Assembly (NCBI RefSeq): GCF_900070365.1
Contig: NZ_LN850107.1
Location: 2,852,001 to 2,916,000, forward strand
DNA length: 64,000 bases
Origin: Alloactinosynnema sp. L-07
GTDB taxonomy: Bacteria; Actinomycetota; Actinomycetes; Mycobacteriales; Pseudonocardiaceae
Direction of reading: 5' to 3'
Each line of letters starts with the position of its first letter. The stretch's first letter is position 1. Under the pieces are notes generated by a model. It ran no database searches. It saw only the letters and a program-made list of their open reading frames with translations, and was not told the DNA's origin. Positions 46,657 to 56,512 of this stretch are shown here, piece by piece. A program made the position numbers and the translations under genes.

Positions 46657-49600
46657 TCAGCCCACGTTCAACGCGACGTCATCGAGGACGAACGACGTCT
46701 GCAAGTTGCTGTCCTCAAATCCCTGGAACTTGATCGTCACGGTCTGCCCGGCGAAGTCCGCCAGGTCGTAGGTGAACTGCTTGTATCCGGAAGCGGCGTT
46801 GAGGTTGGAGAACGTCGCCAACGTCTTCGAGCCCGCCGTTACCGTCATCCGGTCGTACACGGCGGGTTCCCACTCACGGGTGTCGATGTGCAGCCAGAAC
46901 GAGAGCTGCGCGGTCGTGCACCCGGCCGGAACCGTCACGCTCTGCGAGACCGAGTCGTAGCTGACCCGGCCCCAGCCGCCCACCCAGGCACTCCACGTGC
47001 CCGCGTGCGCCGGTTGTCCCTGCGAAGCGTGCTGGCCGACGACGTTCGCCGACGCGGTCCACCCGGTCGAGCCGGACTCGAAGCCCGGGTTGGCCACCTT
47101 CTGCGCAGGCGTGCAGCTACCGCCGCCGGTGATCGTCCAGCCGAAGGTCGCGGTGCCGGACTTGCCAGCCGAGTCGGTCACCTTCAGTGTCGAACTGAAG
47201 GTGCCCGCGGTGGTCGGCTTTCCGGTGATGAGACCGTCCGCGCTGACCGACAGACCACCGGGCAGGCCGGTCGCCGACCACGTGTAGGGCTTCGTGCCGC
47301 CGTCGACCACCATTTGCAGGCTGACATCACTGCCGACCTTGCCAGTCCGCGGACCCGGGTTGGTCACCGTCGGGTCGGTGCCGCCGCCGGTGATCGTCCA
47401 GGTGAACGACGCGGATCCGGTGGCGCCCTTGCTGTCCTTGACGTTGACGGTCACCTTGTACGCGCCGCCCACCGTGGGCGTGCCGGACAGCACGAGGACG
47501 TCGGAGTCGCCCGGCTGCACGGTGATGCCGGTCGGCAGGCCCGCGGCCGCCCAGGTGTACGGCGCGGTGCCGCCGTCGACGACCATCTTCAGGCCGGTCT
47601 CGACGCCCACCTCGGCGGTCTGGTCACCCGGGTTCGGCAGCGTCAGCTCGCCGCCGCCGCCACCGTCGATCGTCCAGGTGAACGTCGTGGTCCCGGACGC
47701 GCCCTTGCTGTCCTTGACGTCCACCGTCACGGTGAACGCGCCACCCGCGGTCGGCGTGCCCTCGGCGATGACCACATCGGTCGTGCTGGAACCCAGCGCG
47801 ATCCCGGTCGGCAAACCAGTGGCGGACCACGTGTAGGGCGCGGTGCCACCCTCGACAACCAGCTTCAACCCCGCAGGCTCACCAACTTCGCCGGTCTGCG
47901 GGCCGGGGTTCGGCAGCGTCAGATCACCGCCCCCACCGCCCTCGATCGTCCACGTGAACGTCACCGTGGCGGTCGCGCCCTTGGCGTCCTTGACGTCCAC
48001 CGTCACCGTGAACGCGCCACCCGCGGTCGGAACACCGCCGATGATCGCGACATCGGAGTCGCTCGGGGCCAGGGTCATCCCGGTGGGCAGGCCGCTCGCG
48101 GCCCAGGTGTACGGCGCGGTGCCGCCGGATACCACCAGCTTGACCCCGTTGTCCTCACCGACCTTGCCGGTCTGCGGGCCGGGGTTCGGCAGCGTCAGAT
48201 CACCGCCGCCACCGCCCTCGATCGTCCAGGTGAACGACGCGGTCGCCGTGGTGCCCTTGCTGTCCTTGACCGTCACCGAGCTGTTGAAAGTGCCGCCCGC
48301 GGTCGGCGTGCCTTCGGCGACCACGACATCGGAGGTGCTCGAGCCCAACACGATGCCCGTCGGCAGACCGGCGGCCGACCACGTGTACGGCGCGACGCCA
48401 CCCGCGGCGACGAGCTTCACGCCCGACTGCTCGCCGACCTTGCCGGTCTGGTTGCCAGGGCTGGGCAGCGTGACCGGATCGGGCTGCGCACCCGGATCGA
48501 CGTACAGCAGCTTGTTCGGCGAACCGGCCCCCGGGTTGGTGACCTTGTCCGGCGTGGCCGCGGCCAGCATGCCCGCCGCCACCTGCGGCGGCGTGTCAGT
48601 CGGGTGCCCGGCCAGCCAGATCGCCACCGCGCCCGCGACATGCGGCGCCGCCATGGACGTGCCGCTCGCGCTGAGGGTCGCGTTGTCGTTGTCCTTCCAC
48701 GCCGACAGGATCCCCACGCCTGGGGCGAAGATGTCGGTGCACGTGCCGAAGTTCGAGAAACTGGCGCGCGCGTCGTTCTTGTCCGACGCGTTGACCGTGA
48801 TGCCCTCGGCGACCCTGGCGGGCGAGGTGTTGCAGGCGTCCTTGTTGTCGTTCGCCGAAGCCAGCGCGTAGGTGATACCCGAGGCGATCGAGTTGCGCAC
48901 CGCCGTGTCGAGCGCGGTCGCCGCTCCCCCACCGAGGCTCATGTTCGCCACAGCGGGCTTCACCGCGTTCTTCGTGACCCAGTCGACACCGCTGATCACC
49001 CCGGTGTTCGAGCCGGAGCCGGAGCACCCCAGCACCTTCACACCGACGATCTTCACACCCTTGGCGAGGCCATACTCCTTGCCGCCGACGATGCCCCCGA
49101 CGTGCGTGCCGTGCCCGTGGCAGTCGGTGTTGTTCGTGTCGACCGTGTTGGTGCCCCACGTCGCACGGCCCTCGAACGTGCTGTGCGTGGTGCGGACACC
49201 GGTGTCGATGATGTACGCGGTCACATTCGACGCGCGGGTGCCGAAGCTGTACTTGCTGTCCAACGGCAAGTTCCGCTGGTCAACACGATCCAGGCCCCAG
49301 TTCGGCGGGTTGACCTGGTCCTCGGCGATCTTCACCTCGCCATCCTGCTCGACGAAGGCGACGCTCGGGTCAGCCGCCAGCTTGCGCGCCTGCCCCGCGG
49401 TCATCTTCGCGGAGAACCCGTTCACGGCGTGCTGCCAGGCAGCCGTGACCGACCCTCCGTACTTCTTCGTCAGCTTGTCCGCGGTCTGTGCCGAGGCAGA
49501 TCTCGGCGCCACGCTGTCTTTCACCACAACGATGTAGCTGTCCTTGATCGCACCTGCCCGGTTCGCACCGAGCACGACGCCCTCGGCCGCGGAGGCGGGC

Positions 49601-49686
49601 GTTGCGATGACGCCCAGAGCGAGCGCCGAGGCGATCAAGGCGGGCCCGGCGTATCGCCGCAGCCGCCGCACGCGAAGTTGTCCCAT
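46657..49686 (-). CDS. Secreted subtilase (S8) with five Ig-like repeats
   Basis: A 1,009-residue exported protease. A signal peptide ([20 protein letters not shown], cleavage after ASA) precedes an I9 prodomain ([16 protein letters not shown]). The S8 catalytic domain has Asp in [11 protein letters not shown], His in GHGTHVGG and Ser in [12 protein letters not shown]. Five tandem repeats of about 90 residues follow, each starting like [13 protein letters not shown] and containing APYTWSA-GLPTG, in the style of He_PIG Ig-like domains and joined by GGGGG linkers. A C-terminal beta-sandwich ([20 protein letters not shown]) ends the protein. ATG 49686 has GAGGGAG seven bases upstream. It probably degrades extracellular protein, with repeats as spacers or binding modules. 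Confidence 0.93.
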   Translation of the reverse strand: MGQLRVRRLRRYAGPALIASALALGVIATPASAAEGVVLGANRAGAIKDSYIVVVKDSVAPRSASAQTADKLTKKYGGSVTAAWQHAVNGFSAKMTAGQARKLAADPSVAFVEQDGEVKIAEDQVNPPNWGLDRVDQRNLPLDSKYSFGTRASNVTAYIIDTGVRTTHSTFEGRATWGTNTVDTNNTDCHGHGTHVGGIVGGKEYGLAKGVKIVGVKVLGCSGSGSNTGVISGVDWVTKNAVKPAVANMSLGGGAATALDTAVRNSIASGITYALASANDNKDACNTSPARVAEGITVNASDKNDARASFSNFGTCTDIFAPGVGILSAWKDNDNATLSASGTSMAAPHVAGAVAIWLAGHPTDTPPQVAAGMLAAATPDKVTNPGAGSPNKLLYVDPGAQPDPVTLPSPGNQTGKVGEQSGVKLVAAGGVAPYTWSAAGLPTGIVLGSSTSDVVVAEGTPTAGGTFNSSVTVKDSKGTTATASFTWTIEGGGGGDLTLPNPGPQTGKVGEDNGVKLVVSGGTAPYTWAASGLPTGMTLAPSDSDVAIIGGVPTAGGAFTVTVDVKDAKGATATVTFTWTIEGGGGGDLTLPNPGPQTGEVGEPAGLKLVVEGGTAPYTWSATGLPTGIALGSSTTDVVIAEGTPTAGGAFTVTVDVKDSKGASGTTTFTWTIDGGGGGELTLPNPGDQTAEVGVETGLKMVVDGGTAPYTWAAAGLPTGITVQPGDSDVLVLSGTPTVGGAYKVTVNVKDSKGATGSASFTWTITGGGTDPTVTNPGPRTGKVGSDVSLQMVVDGGTKPYTWSATGLPGGLSVSADGLITGKPTTAGTFSSTLKVTDSAGKSGTATFGWTITGGGSCTPAQKVANPGFESGSTGWTASANVVGQHASQGQPAHAGTWSAWVGGWGRVSYDSVSQSVTVPAGCTTAQLSFWLHIDTREWEPAVYDRMTVTAGSKTLATFSNLNAASGYKQFTYDLADFAGQTVTIKFQGFEDSNLQTSFVLDDVALNVG

Positions 49687-50212
49687 CAATGGTCTCCCTC
49701 AATGCAGGACCTCCACCTCGGCGCCGCGTCGGCGACCGCAGTGAAGGCAGGGATCGCGACCTTCGCGCGAATGCATGGAAGGCGCCAGCATTACCTACGA
49801 GAAACAGCTATTCAGGGTAGTCGAATACCCCGTCAGCATGAAGAGAGAACCCTTGCTTGAGCGTACTCGGTTCATCATCGCCTAACTATAATGCATCAGA
49901 TGCTATGACCCGAAACGTCTTCGTCCAAGCGATCACCTTTGCCAAATAGGGCCGTGACGCCTGCCGATGGGGTGCGAACTTCGTCCCGGCCAACCCGAAA
50001 GTGCCTGGCAGGCGCGCTGGCGGCAGGCGGAACAAACGGCGGCGCCCAGTCTGAATTCAAGATCCGCTCCGCGATCCTGGCCCCATTGGCGCGAACGAAC
50101 ACTATGCACCCGAACGGCGGTCCACGATGGTGCGCCGGGACCTAGCGGGACTCGACTTCCGCCGAGAATAATCGCCATCCCCTGCCGATTCACCTGCGTT
50201 CGAGGAGCCCCA
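49687..50212. promoter_or_regulatory. Divergent intergenic region between two secreted proteases
   Basis: This 526-base region separates the divergent subtilase and metalloprotease genes. It is locally AT-richer than its surroundings at 49790-49920 and contains a consensus TATAAT at 49887-49892, a plausible -10 for the rightward gene. No convincing -35 at proper spacing and no clear operator were found. Confidence 0.4.
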
Positions 50213-52375
50213 TTGAACCGCGCGATAGCTGTGCTCGGCATCGCGGCGGTGTCGCTGATGCTTGTCGGAATTCCAACTCCGGAGAGTTCCGCGCACTCGG
50301 CCGACCCCGCAGCCACCTATGTCGCCGCGAACGCGGCGAACCGCTCTGGCGAGAAGTTCGTCCAGGTCGGTTCGCACACAGGCGTCCATGGCGCCCGCTA
50401 CGCCGCCTATGAACGCACCTATCGCGGCCTGCCCGTCCTCGGCGGCGACTTCGTGGTCGCGACCGACAGCGCGGGCGTTGTCCTCAACACCCCGCTCGTC
50501 GGCGACGCCCCGATCACCACTGGTATCTCGCCCACACTGACCAAAGCCCAGGCGACCGTGATCGCGCGCGCGAAGCTGGCCAAGGTCGACCGCGAGACCG
50601 CCGAACTCGTGGTGTTCTCGCCCGACGGTGAACAGCGACTCGCCTACGAAGTCATCCTCACCGGGCGATCCACCACCGGCGGCCCAAGCGTCCTGCACGT
50701 AGTCGTGGACGCGCTCACCGGCGCGGTGATCGCCACCTGGGACGAGGTCATGGACGGCGTCGCCAACGGCTACTACTACCCCGACGCGCCGATCGCCACG
50801 ACACACACCGGCGGCAAGTACGAACTGACCGACCCCAGCGGCAACACCCTGTTCTGCGGCATTCAGGGCAACGGCCCGATGTCCGGCACCGACGACGTGT
50901 TCGGCAATCGCAGCGGGACCGACCTGGAAACCGCGTGCGCCGACGGCTACTACAGCGCCCAGCAGTACAACAAGATGCTGCGCGGGTGGCTGGGTCGCGA
51001 CGGGTTGGACGGCAACGGCAAATGGGCGCCGATGTTCGTCGGGCTCACCGCCGTCAACGCGTACTGGAACGGCCACACCGCCAACTTCGGCCGCACCCGC
51101 GACGGCGCGCGGCAGTTGGTGAACCTGGACATCGTCGCCCACGAGTTCGGCCACGGGGTCTTTCAGCACACGCCGGGCGGCTTCGACGGCTACGCCGAGA
51201 CCTACCAGCTCAACGAGGCCAGCAGCGACATCATGGGCGCGCTCAACGAGCACTTCACCAACAACCCCAATGACCCGCCGGACTACCAGGTCGCCAACGA
51301 GACAAGTCCGCTTGGCCGCGGCCCCGAGCGCATCATGTACCAGCCGTCGCTCGGTCCGCGCGACGAACCGGACTGCTACCTGCCGAACATGGCCGACATC
51401 GAGGTCCACGACGGCGCGGGCCCAGCCAACCACTTCTTCTACTTGATGGCTGAGGGCTCTAGTCCCACCGGCAAGCCCGCCAGCCCGATCTGCGCGGGCG
51501 GCCCGCCGTCGGTGACCGGGATGGGTATCCGCGACGCGGGCAAGGTGTGGATGGAATCGCTGATGCTCAAGAAGACATTCTGGACCTACACCGACGCCCG
51601 GGTCGCCGGGCTGACCGCGGTGAAGACCCTGTACCCGGGCGACTGCGCCAAGTTCGACACCGTCAAGGGGGCGTGGGACGCGGTCGCCGTGCCCGCGAAG
51701 GCAGGCGAGCCGGGCAGGCCGAGCAACTGCGGTAACAACGACTTCGCGGTCTCGCTCAACCCGGTCAGCGGCACACTCGCGCCCGGAGCCAAAGTGACGA
51801 CGACCGTGTCGACCACCGGCGCGGCGCAGACCCTGTCGCTGTCGGCCGACGCCCTGCCTGCTGGGGTCACGGCGAGCTTCGACCCGCCGACCATGACCGT
51901 GGGCGGCCGTTCGGTGCTGACCTTGACCGCGTCGACCACTGCCGCCGCCGCGGGAACGGCGAACGTGCTGGTGCGGGCCGCGGGCCAGGGAATGACCCGC
52001 ACCGCCACCTACGCGTTGACCATTAGCGGTGGCGGCAGCTGTACCGCACAGAGCACCGCGGCGCGGCCCATCGCGGACCTCTCGACAGTCAACAGCCCAC
52101 TGACCCTGTCCGGGTGCGCGGGCATCCCGGGCACCAGTTCGGTCGATGTCGACATCAGCCACACCTTCGTCGGTGACCTGGTGGTCTCACTGATCGGACC
52201 GGACGGCAAGGCCTACGTCCTGCACAACCGGACTGGCGGGTCGGGTAAGGAGATCAAGAAAACCTATACCGTGGCGGTGACCAGCTCGGCCGACGGCGTC
52301 TGGACGCTGCGGGTAGAGGACAAGGCCCGCTACGACGCCGGCACGCTCAACGGCTGGAAGCTGAGCCTGTCCTAG
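50213..52375 (+). CDS. Secreted thermolysin-type (M4) metalloprotease with P domain
   Basis: A 720-residue exported protease. The TTG at 50213 is favoured by GAGGAG five bases upstream and yields a signal peptide (NRAIAVLGIAAVSLMLVG, then SSAHSA). A propeptide (FTP/PepSY-like region with SGEKFVQVGSHTGVHGARYA) precedes the M4 catalytic domain, with zinc site VAHEFGHGVFQ and downstream glutamate in NEASSDIMGA. A beta-rich spacer follows, and then a proprotein-convertase P domain ends the protein (DISHTFVGDLVVSLIGPDG, then LNGWKLSLS). Such enzymes are made as inactive precursors and activated outside the cell. It is divergent from the subtilase and may be expressed together with it. Confidence 0.92.
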   Translation: MNRAIAVLGIAAVSLMLVGIPTPESSAHSADPAATYVAANAANRSGEKFVQVGSHTGVHGARYAAYERTYRGLPVLGGDFVVATDSAGVVLNTPLVGDAPITTGISPTLTKAQATVIARAKLAKVDRETAELVVFSPDGEQRLAYEVILTGRSTTGGPSVLHVVVDALTGAVIATWDEVMDGVANGYYYPDAPIATTHTGGKYELTDPSGNTLFCGIQGNGPMSGTDDVFGNRSGTDLETACADGYYSAQQYNKMLRGWLGRDGLDGNGKWAPMFVGLTAVNAYWNGHTANFGRTRDGARQLVNLDIVAHEFGHGVFQHTPGGFDGYAETYQLNEASSDIMGALNEHFTNNPNDPPDYQVANETSPLGRGPERIMYQPSLGPRDEPDCYLPNMADIEVHDGAGPANHFFYLMAEGSSPTGKPASPICAGGPPSVTGMGIRDAGKVWMESLMLKKTFWTYTDARVAGLTAVKTLYPGDCAKFDTVKGAWDAVAVPAKAGEPGRPSNCGNNDFAVSLNPVSGTLAPGAKVTTTVSTTGAAQTLSLSADALPAGVTASFDPPTMTVGGRSVLTLTASTTAAAAGTANVLVRAAGQGMTRTATYALTISGGGSCTAQSTAARPIADLSTVNSPLTLSGCAGIPGTSSVDVDISHTFVGDLVVSLIGPDGKAYVLHNRTGGSGKEIKKTYTVAVTSSADGVWTLRVEDKARYDAGTLNGWKLSLS

Positions 52376-52434
52376 CTCCACGACCCCTGGCGGAGTATCA
52401 GGCCAGGCCCCGGTATGGACCAGGCGATCGGACC

Positions 52435-52477
52435 GCGCGATGTGGTTGTGTGCCAAGAGGACACAACCACATCGCGC
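52435..52477 (+). terminator. Terminator of the metalloprotease gene
   Basis: GCGCGATGTGGTTGTGT (52435-52451) and ACACAACCACATCGCGC (52461-52477) form a perfect 17-bp stem with a 9-base loop, 60 bases after the stop codon. The remaining bases to 52607 show no gene. Confidence 0.8.
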
Positions 52478-52607
52478 CCCCGTGGTCGTGCCACTACCCA
52501 CTTCGGACGTGCCGACGATTCTCTCCAACTCCGTGGCGATTGGGCATTCCATGACAGCACCCCAGCCCGGCGGCACCTGAGGTTCCCCGGGAACCGGACA
52601 CCGGGTT

Positions 52608-52985
52608 TCATGCCGCGAGGGCGACGTGGGGACTGTAGCTGATGCGGGTTTCGTGTGGCCCGGTAGCCGAGTGTCGAATGTAGACGGTCGTGGCTGTAGT
52701 AGGCGAGGTAAGCGAAAACGGCTCGTCGGGCGTGGTCTGGGCTGTCGAAGTCTTGGGTGCCGATCTCGGCTTTGAGGGGGCGAAGAACGACTCGGCGACG
52801 ACATTGTCGCAACACGAACCGACCCGGCCCATCAATGACCGCGCGCCACGACGGCGAGCGTCCGGGCCGGTGCGGCCGCGCTGGGTGGCCAGGGTGATCG
52901 CGTCGCTGACCAGGCAGGCGCGCATGTGCTCGGCTATGGCGTGCCCGACGACCTCGCGGGTGTGCAGGTCGATCATGGTCGCTAC
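52608..52985 (-). mobile_element. IS3-family transposase (OrfB) remnant
   Basis: The minus strand contains the C-terminal part of an rve integrase: MIDLHTREVVGHAIAEHMRA, SLMGRVGSCCDNVVAESFF and, in another frame, LKAEIGTQDFDSPDHARRAV with YYSHDRLHSTLGYRATRNP. At least one frameshift separates these blocks, after AESFFAP. The N-terminal half is absent: at 52985 the sequence passes directly into the decayed phoU. No terminal repeats were found. This is a degraded fragment, not an active element. Confidence 0.75.
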
Positions 52986-53447
52986 CCGCGTGGGGCCTTC
53001 GGGAGTTGGCCCGTGGTGACGTAGTCCAAGCGGCGGGCGATGGACGCGGCTTGGTCGGCGAAGCGTTCATAGAAGCGGGCCAGCAGGGCCACATCGATCC
53101 CGGCGCGGACCCCGTGACTCCAGTCGTTGTCGCTGACCGAGGCCAGCAGGCTCTGCTCGAGATTATCGATGAGATCGTCGGCGTTGTGCAGGGCCATGAA
53201 GCCGGTGCGATCGAGGTTGACGATCAGGTCGGCGACCTCGCGGGCGGCGTTCACCGCGAGCTCGCCGATGGTGGCGAACCGGTCTCGGGTCTCCTCGGGC
53301 ATGGCGTGCCCGGGGTGACGGCGGCGGGCCTGCTCGGCCACGTGGCGAGCTAAATCTCCCATACGTTCCAGCGTCGGCCACCGCCCACGCCATCCCCGCC
53401 ACCAACTCGGTGAGTATCTCGATGTCGCCGTGGAAGGCCTAACGCAT
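52982..53447 (-). pseudogene. phoU: phoU-like phosphate regulator, decayed
   Basis: From ATG 53447 the minus strand reads Met-Arg, then TAG, then AFHGDIEILTELVAGMAWAV, the N-terminal helix of PhoU with a premature stop at codon 3. The next homologous block, LERMGDLARHVAEQARRRHP, follows at once in a different frame, so the middle 60 or so residues are deleted and one base has shifted. The C-terminal half is well preserved (AREVADLIVNLDRTGFMAL, AGIDVALLARFYERFADQAA) and ends at the IS3 remnant. It is divergent from an intact PiT phosphate transporter, the normal partner of PhoU. Regulation through this copy is lost. Confidence 0.8.
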
Positions 53448-53647
53448 CCGTCCACGATATTCGTCCCGCCAGGCCGCCGCCGACCGCCATCAGGCCACGT
53501 CACACCGCCGTGAACACCGTGCGCTCCTGTGGTCCACAGCGGCCCATGATCGTCGTTGCGCGCGATGGCGCGGCCGGGAACGAGCTGGCCGGCCACTGTC
53601 ACCTGGGCCTGGGCCCTACTGCTTCGGAGTGACTCCCCGATCGGGGC

Positions 53648-53669
53648 GTGAACGTGTGGTTAACGTAGG
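53648..53669 (-). promoter_or_regulatory. Candidate PHO box
   Basis: Two 11-base direct repeats, GTGAACGTGTG (53648-53658) and GTTAACGTAGG (53659-53669), match at 8 of 11 positions. On the minus strand they read GTTAACCACAC and GTTCACGCCCC when phased at GTT, resembling the GTTCACC-type 11-nt repeats bound by PhoP in streptomycetes. They lie 38 bases upstream of the phosphate transporter start. Confidence 0.5.
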
Positions 53670-53706
53670 TTTGCGTCGTCTTTGTGTCGTCGGGGAGGAG
53701 TGCTCG

Positions 53707-54837
53707 GTGGATGTGTCCGTGCTGGTCGCCGTCGTGGTGGTGACCGCGCTGATCTTCGACTTCACGAACGGTTTCCACGATACGGCCAACGCGATGGCCA
53801 CGTCGATCGCGACCGGGGCGCTGCGACCCAAGGTGGCGGTCGCGTTGGCGGCGGTGTTGAACCTGGTGGGCGCGTTCCTCTCGGTAGAGGTCGCGAGGAC
53901 GATCTCAGGCGGTCTGGTCGACGAGGCGGCGATCACGCCCGCGGTGGTGTTCGGCGGACTCGTCGGGGCCATCGTGTGGAATCTGCTGACCTGGTACGTC
54001 GGCCTGCCGTCGAGTTCGTCGCACGCGCTGTTCGGCGGGCTCATCGGGGCTACCTGGGTTGCCGCGGGCAGCGATGCGGTGCGCTTCGCCAAGCTTCTGG
54101 AGAAGGTGCTGGTCCCGGCTGTGGCGGCGCCGCTTATCGCGGGGCTCGCGGGCATGATCGCGACCTATCTGGCCTTCCGTATCACCCGGCGTGCCACCGC
54201 CAGCCGTACCGCGCGTGGATTCCGGATCGGCCAGATCGCCTCGGCATCGCTGCTATCGCTGGCCCACGGCACGAACGACGCCCAGAAGACGATGGGCATC
54301 ATCACACTCACCCTGATCAGCGCGGGCAGTCTGCCCAAGGACGCGGGCCCACCGGTCTGGGTCATCGTCAGCGCGGGCGTCGCCATCGCCCTGGGCACCT
54401 ACCTGGGCGGCTGGCGCATCATCCGCACCCTCGGCCGCGGCATCACCGACATCGGCGCGCCGCAGGGCTTCGCCGCCCAGACCAGCGCCACCGCGGTCAT
54501 CCTGACCTCATCGCACCTGGGCATCGCGCTGTCGACCACGCACGTTTGCTCCGGCGGCATCCTCGGCGCCGGGCTGGGCACACCGCAGGCCAAGGTGCAG
54601 TGGCGGACCGCGGGCCGCATGGTGCTGGCCTGGTTGATCACGCTGCCCGCGGCCGGTCTCGCGGGCGCGCTGGCCGGCATGGTCGCCGAGTCCGGCACCC
54701 TTGGCACGGTTGCCGTCGCTGTCGCGGGCCTCGCCTTCGGCGCGGCCATCTACCTGCGGTCCCGCCGCGACGTCGTCGGCGCGCACAACGTCAACGACAT
54801 CCCGGTCGAACCGATTCCCGCCGAGACCAAGGGCTGA
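53707..54837 (+). CDS. PiT-family inorganic phosphate transporter
   Basis: A 376-residue low-affinity phosphate permease. The two signature repeats are present: TALIFDFTNGFHDTANAMAT near the N-terminus and SLAHGTNDAQKTMGIITLTL in the middle, plus SSSHALFGG and LSTTHVCSGG. About ten transmembrane helices are visible. GTG 53707 is chosen for GGGGAGGAG about six bases upstream. A small membrane gene follows after 2 bases, and the decayed phoU and a candidate PHO box lie upstream. Confidence 0.93.
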   Translation: MDVSVLVAVVVVTALIFDFTNGFHDTANAMATSIATGALRPKVAVALAAVLNLVGAFLSVEVARTISGGLVDEAAITPAVVFGGLVGAIVWNLLTWYVGLPSSSSHALFGGLIGATWVAAGSDAVRFAKLLEKVLVPAVAAPLIAGLAGMIATYLAFRITRRATASRTARGFRIGQIASASLLSLAHGTNDAQKTMGIITLTLISAGSLPKDAGPPVWVIVSAGVAIALGTYLGGWRIIRTLGRGITDIGAPQGFAAQTSATAVILTSSHLGIALSTTHVCSGGILGAGLGTPQAKVQWRTAGRMVLAWLITLPAAGLAGALAGMVAESGTLGTVAVAVAGLAFGAAIYLRSRRDVVGAHNVNDIPVEPIPAETKG

Positions 54838-54839
54838 GG

Positions 54840-55064
54840 ATGCACATCAACTGGGCTTTGCTGACCGAGGTCCTCATCGCGGCCCTCGTCACAGCAGTCG
54901 GCACCGTGGTCCTCTTCGCCTTGGGCGTGCGCGGCTGGTCCAACCACGCCGACGCCGTTCGCGGCCGCGGCTCCAGCGTCCTGGGCATCGTCACCGCGTT
55001 GGTGAGCTTCACCCTATGCACCGCCGTCGTCGCCTTCGGCCTCTGGATCATCGTCGCCCGGTAA
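54840..55064 (+). CDS. Small two-helix membrane protein linked to the phosphate transporter
   Basis: A 74-residue protein starting at ATG 54840, two bases after the transporter stop and with GAGG overlapping that stop. Two hydrophobic helices are clear: LTEVLIAALVTAVGTVVLFA and LGIVTALVSFTLCTAVVAFG. The tight spacing implies co-translation, and small membrane ORFs commonly follow actinobacterial pit genes. A role as accessory or stabilising subunit is likely but not demonstrated. Bases 55065-55256 beyond it hold nothing I can identify. Confidence 0.8.
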   Translation: MHINWALLTEVLIAALVTAVGTVVLFALGVRGWSNHADAVRGRGSSVLGIVTALVSFTLCTAVVAFGLWIIVAR

Positions 55065-55256
55065 CAGCCTGCGAGCAGCCTGAGTCGCGCAAGTATCGAT
55101 CAGCGGCGAGCCGCGCGGCCCGACGCCGTCGCCCTGGTACTTGCCCTGGATCTTGGTCGCTCTCGGCGACGTTCCCGCTGATGAATGACGTGTTGCTCCC
55201 GTCGGTCGTGGCGCCGCGCTAGGCCCGCGCAAACGCGCGGCGTACCTCCGCAGGCG

Positions 55257-56474
55257 TCAACGGAGCCGCTCGATCACCATGGCCATGCCCTGACCGCCCC
55301 CGACGCACATGGTCTCGAGGCCGACTTCCTTGTCGTGCCACTGGAGGGAGTTGATCAGCGACGTGGTGATCCGGGCGCCCGTCATGCCGAACGGGTGCCC
55401 GATCGCGATCGCTCCCCCGTTCACGTTGAGCTTCTCCATGTCCACGCCGAGCTCGCGCGCGGACGGGATGACCTGCGCGGCGAACGCCTCGTTGATCTCG
55501 ACCAGGTCGATGTCGTCGATGGTCATCCCGGCTCGCGCAAGTGCTCGGCGGGAGGCTTCGACCGGCCCGAGTCCCATGATCTCCGGCGACAAGGCACTCA
55601 CGCCCGTGGAGACGATCCGCGCGAGCGGCGTCAGGCCCAGCTCTTCGGCCTTAGTGTCCGACATGACGACCAAGGCCGCCGCGCCGTCGTTCAAGGAGCA
55701 GCAGTTCGCTGCGGTCACAGTCCCGTCCGGTCTGAACACTGGCGAGAGCCCTGCCACCTTCTGCATCGTCACACCGGATCGAGGACCGTCGTCGGCGGTG
55801 ACCATCGTGCCGTCGGGAAGCCGAGCGGGCGTGATGTCCTGCTCCCAGAACCCCTTCTCGATCGCCTGTTCCGCGAGGTTCTGGCTTCGCACGGCGAACT
55901 CGTCCTGTTCCTGGCGACTGACTCCCGTCAGCTGAGCGACGTTCTCGGCGGTCTGCCCCATGGCGACGTAGGCGTCGGGAAGCGCGCCGAGCGCGCGCGG
56001 GTCGAGCCAGGTCTGGCCGCCCGCCGCGAGCTCCGCGGTCCGTTCGGCAGACCCGGCGAACCGGTCGTTCCTGGTCCCGGGAAGGTTGTCGGCGTTGCCC
56101 TTGCCGAAGCGGCTCACCGTCTCGACACCCGCGGAGATGAAGACGTCACCTTCACCCGCGCGGATCGCGTGCAGGGCCATCCGAGTCGTCTGCAGGCTCG
56201 ATGAGCAGTACCGGTTCACCGTGACTCCGGGCAGGTGGTCCATGCCTGCGAGCACGGCGACGATCCGCGCCATATTGAAGCCGGACTCCCCCGCGGGCTG
56301 ACCACAACCGAGCATCAGGTCCTCGATGTCCCGGGGGTCCAGCTCGGGGATCTTGGCCAGGGCAGCGCTGACCATCTGGACGGCGAGGTCGTCGGGGCGA
56401 AGGTCGGCGAGCGACCCCTTGTAGGCGCGGCCGATGGGAGAACGGGCGGTGGCGACGATGACTGCTTCAGGCAC
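55257..56474 (-). CDS. Acetyl-CoA acetyltransferase (thiolase)
   Basis: A 405-residue thiolase. The nucleophilic cysteine lies in VNRYCSSSLQTTRM, with the conserved NEAFAAQVIPS, GHPFGMTGAR and the second cysteine in CVGGGQGMAMV. GTG 56474 is chosen because AAGGAG is six bases upstream. It cleaves or forms acetyl-CoA units in beta-oxidation. It heads the minus-strand side of the steroid-degradation region beside two SDR genes; it differs from the fadA6 at 62029 and may act in side-chain or ring-derived acyl-CoA thiolysis. Confidence 0.9.
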   Translation of the reverse strand: MPEAVIVATARSPIGRAYKGSLADLRPDDLAVQMVSAALAKIPELDPRDIEDLMLGCGQPAGESGFNMARIVAVLAGMDHLPGVTVNRYCSSSLQTTRMALHAIRAGEGDVFISAGVETVSRFGKGNADNLPGTRNDRFAGSAERTAELAAGGQTWLDPRALGALPDAYVAMGQTAENVAQLTGVSRQEQDEFAVRSQNLAEQAIEKGFWEQDITPARLPDGTMVTADDGPRSGVTMQKVAGLSPVFRPDGTVTAANCCSLNDGAAALVVMSDTKAEELGLTPLARIVSTGVSALSPEIMGLGPVEASRRALARAGMTIDDIDLVEINEAFAAQVIPSARELGVDMEKLNVNGGAIAIGHPFGMTGARITTSLINSLQWHDKEVGLETMCVGGGQGMAMVIERLR

Positions 56475-56512
56475 GACTGACTCCTTGGAAGTGGGACGGC
56501 GGCGGTCGAGTG

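Noticed and set aside
47000..48480. CRISPR-like periodic repeats
   Set aside because: The roughly 270-base periodicity is the coding repeat of Ig-like domains, not short repeats with unique spacers.
46615..49860. 1,081-codon plus-strand open frame opposite the subtilase
   Set aside because: Repeat-rich arginine product is the antisense of the Ig-like repeats; the subtilase frame has signal peptide and catalytic triad.
50102..52162. 686-codon minus-strand open frame opposite the M4 protease
   Set aside because: No motifs; the plus strand has HEFGH and a P domain.
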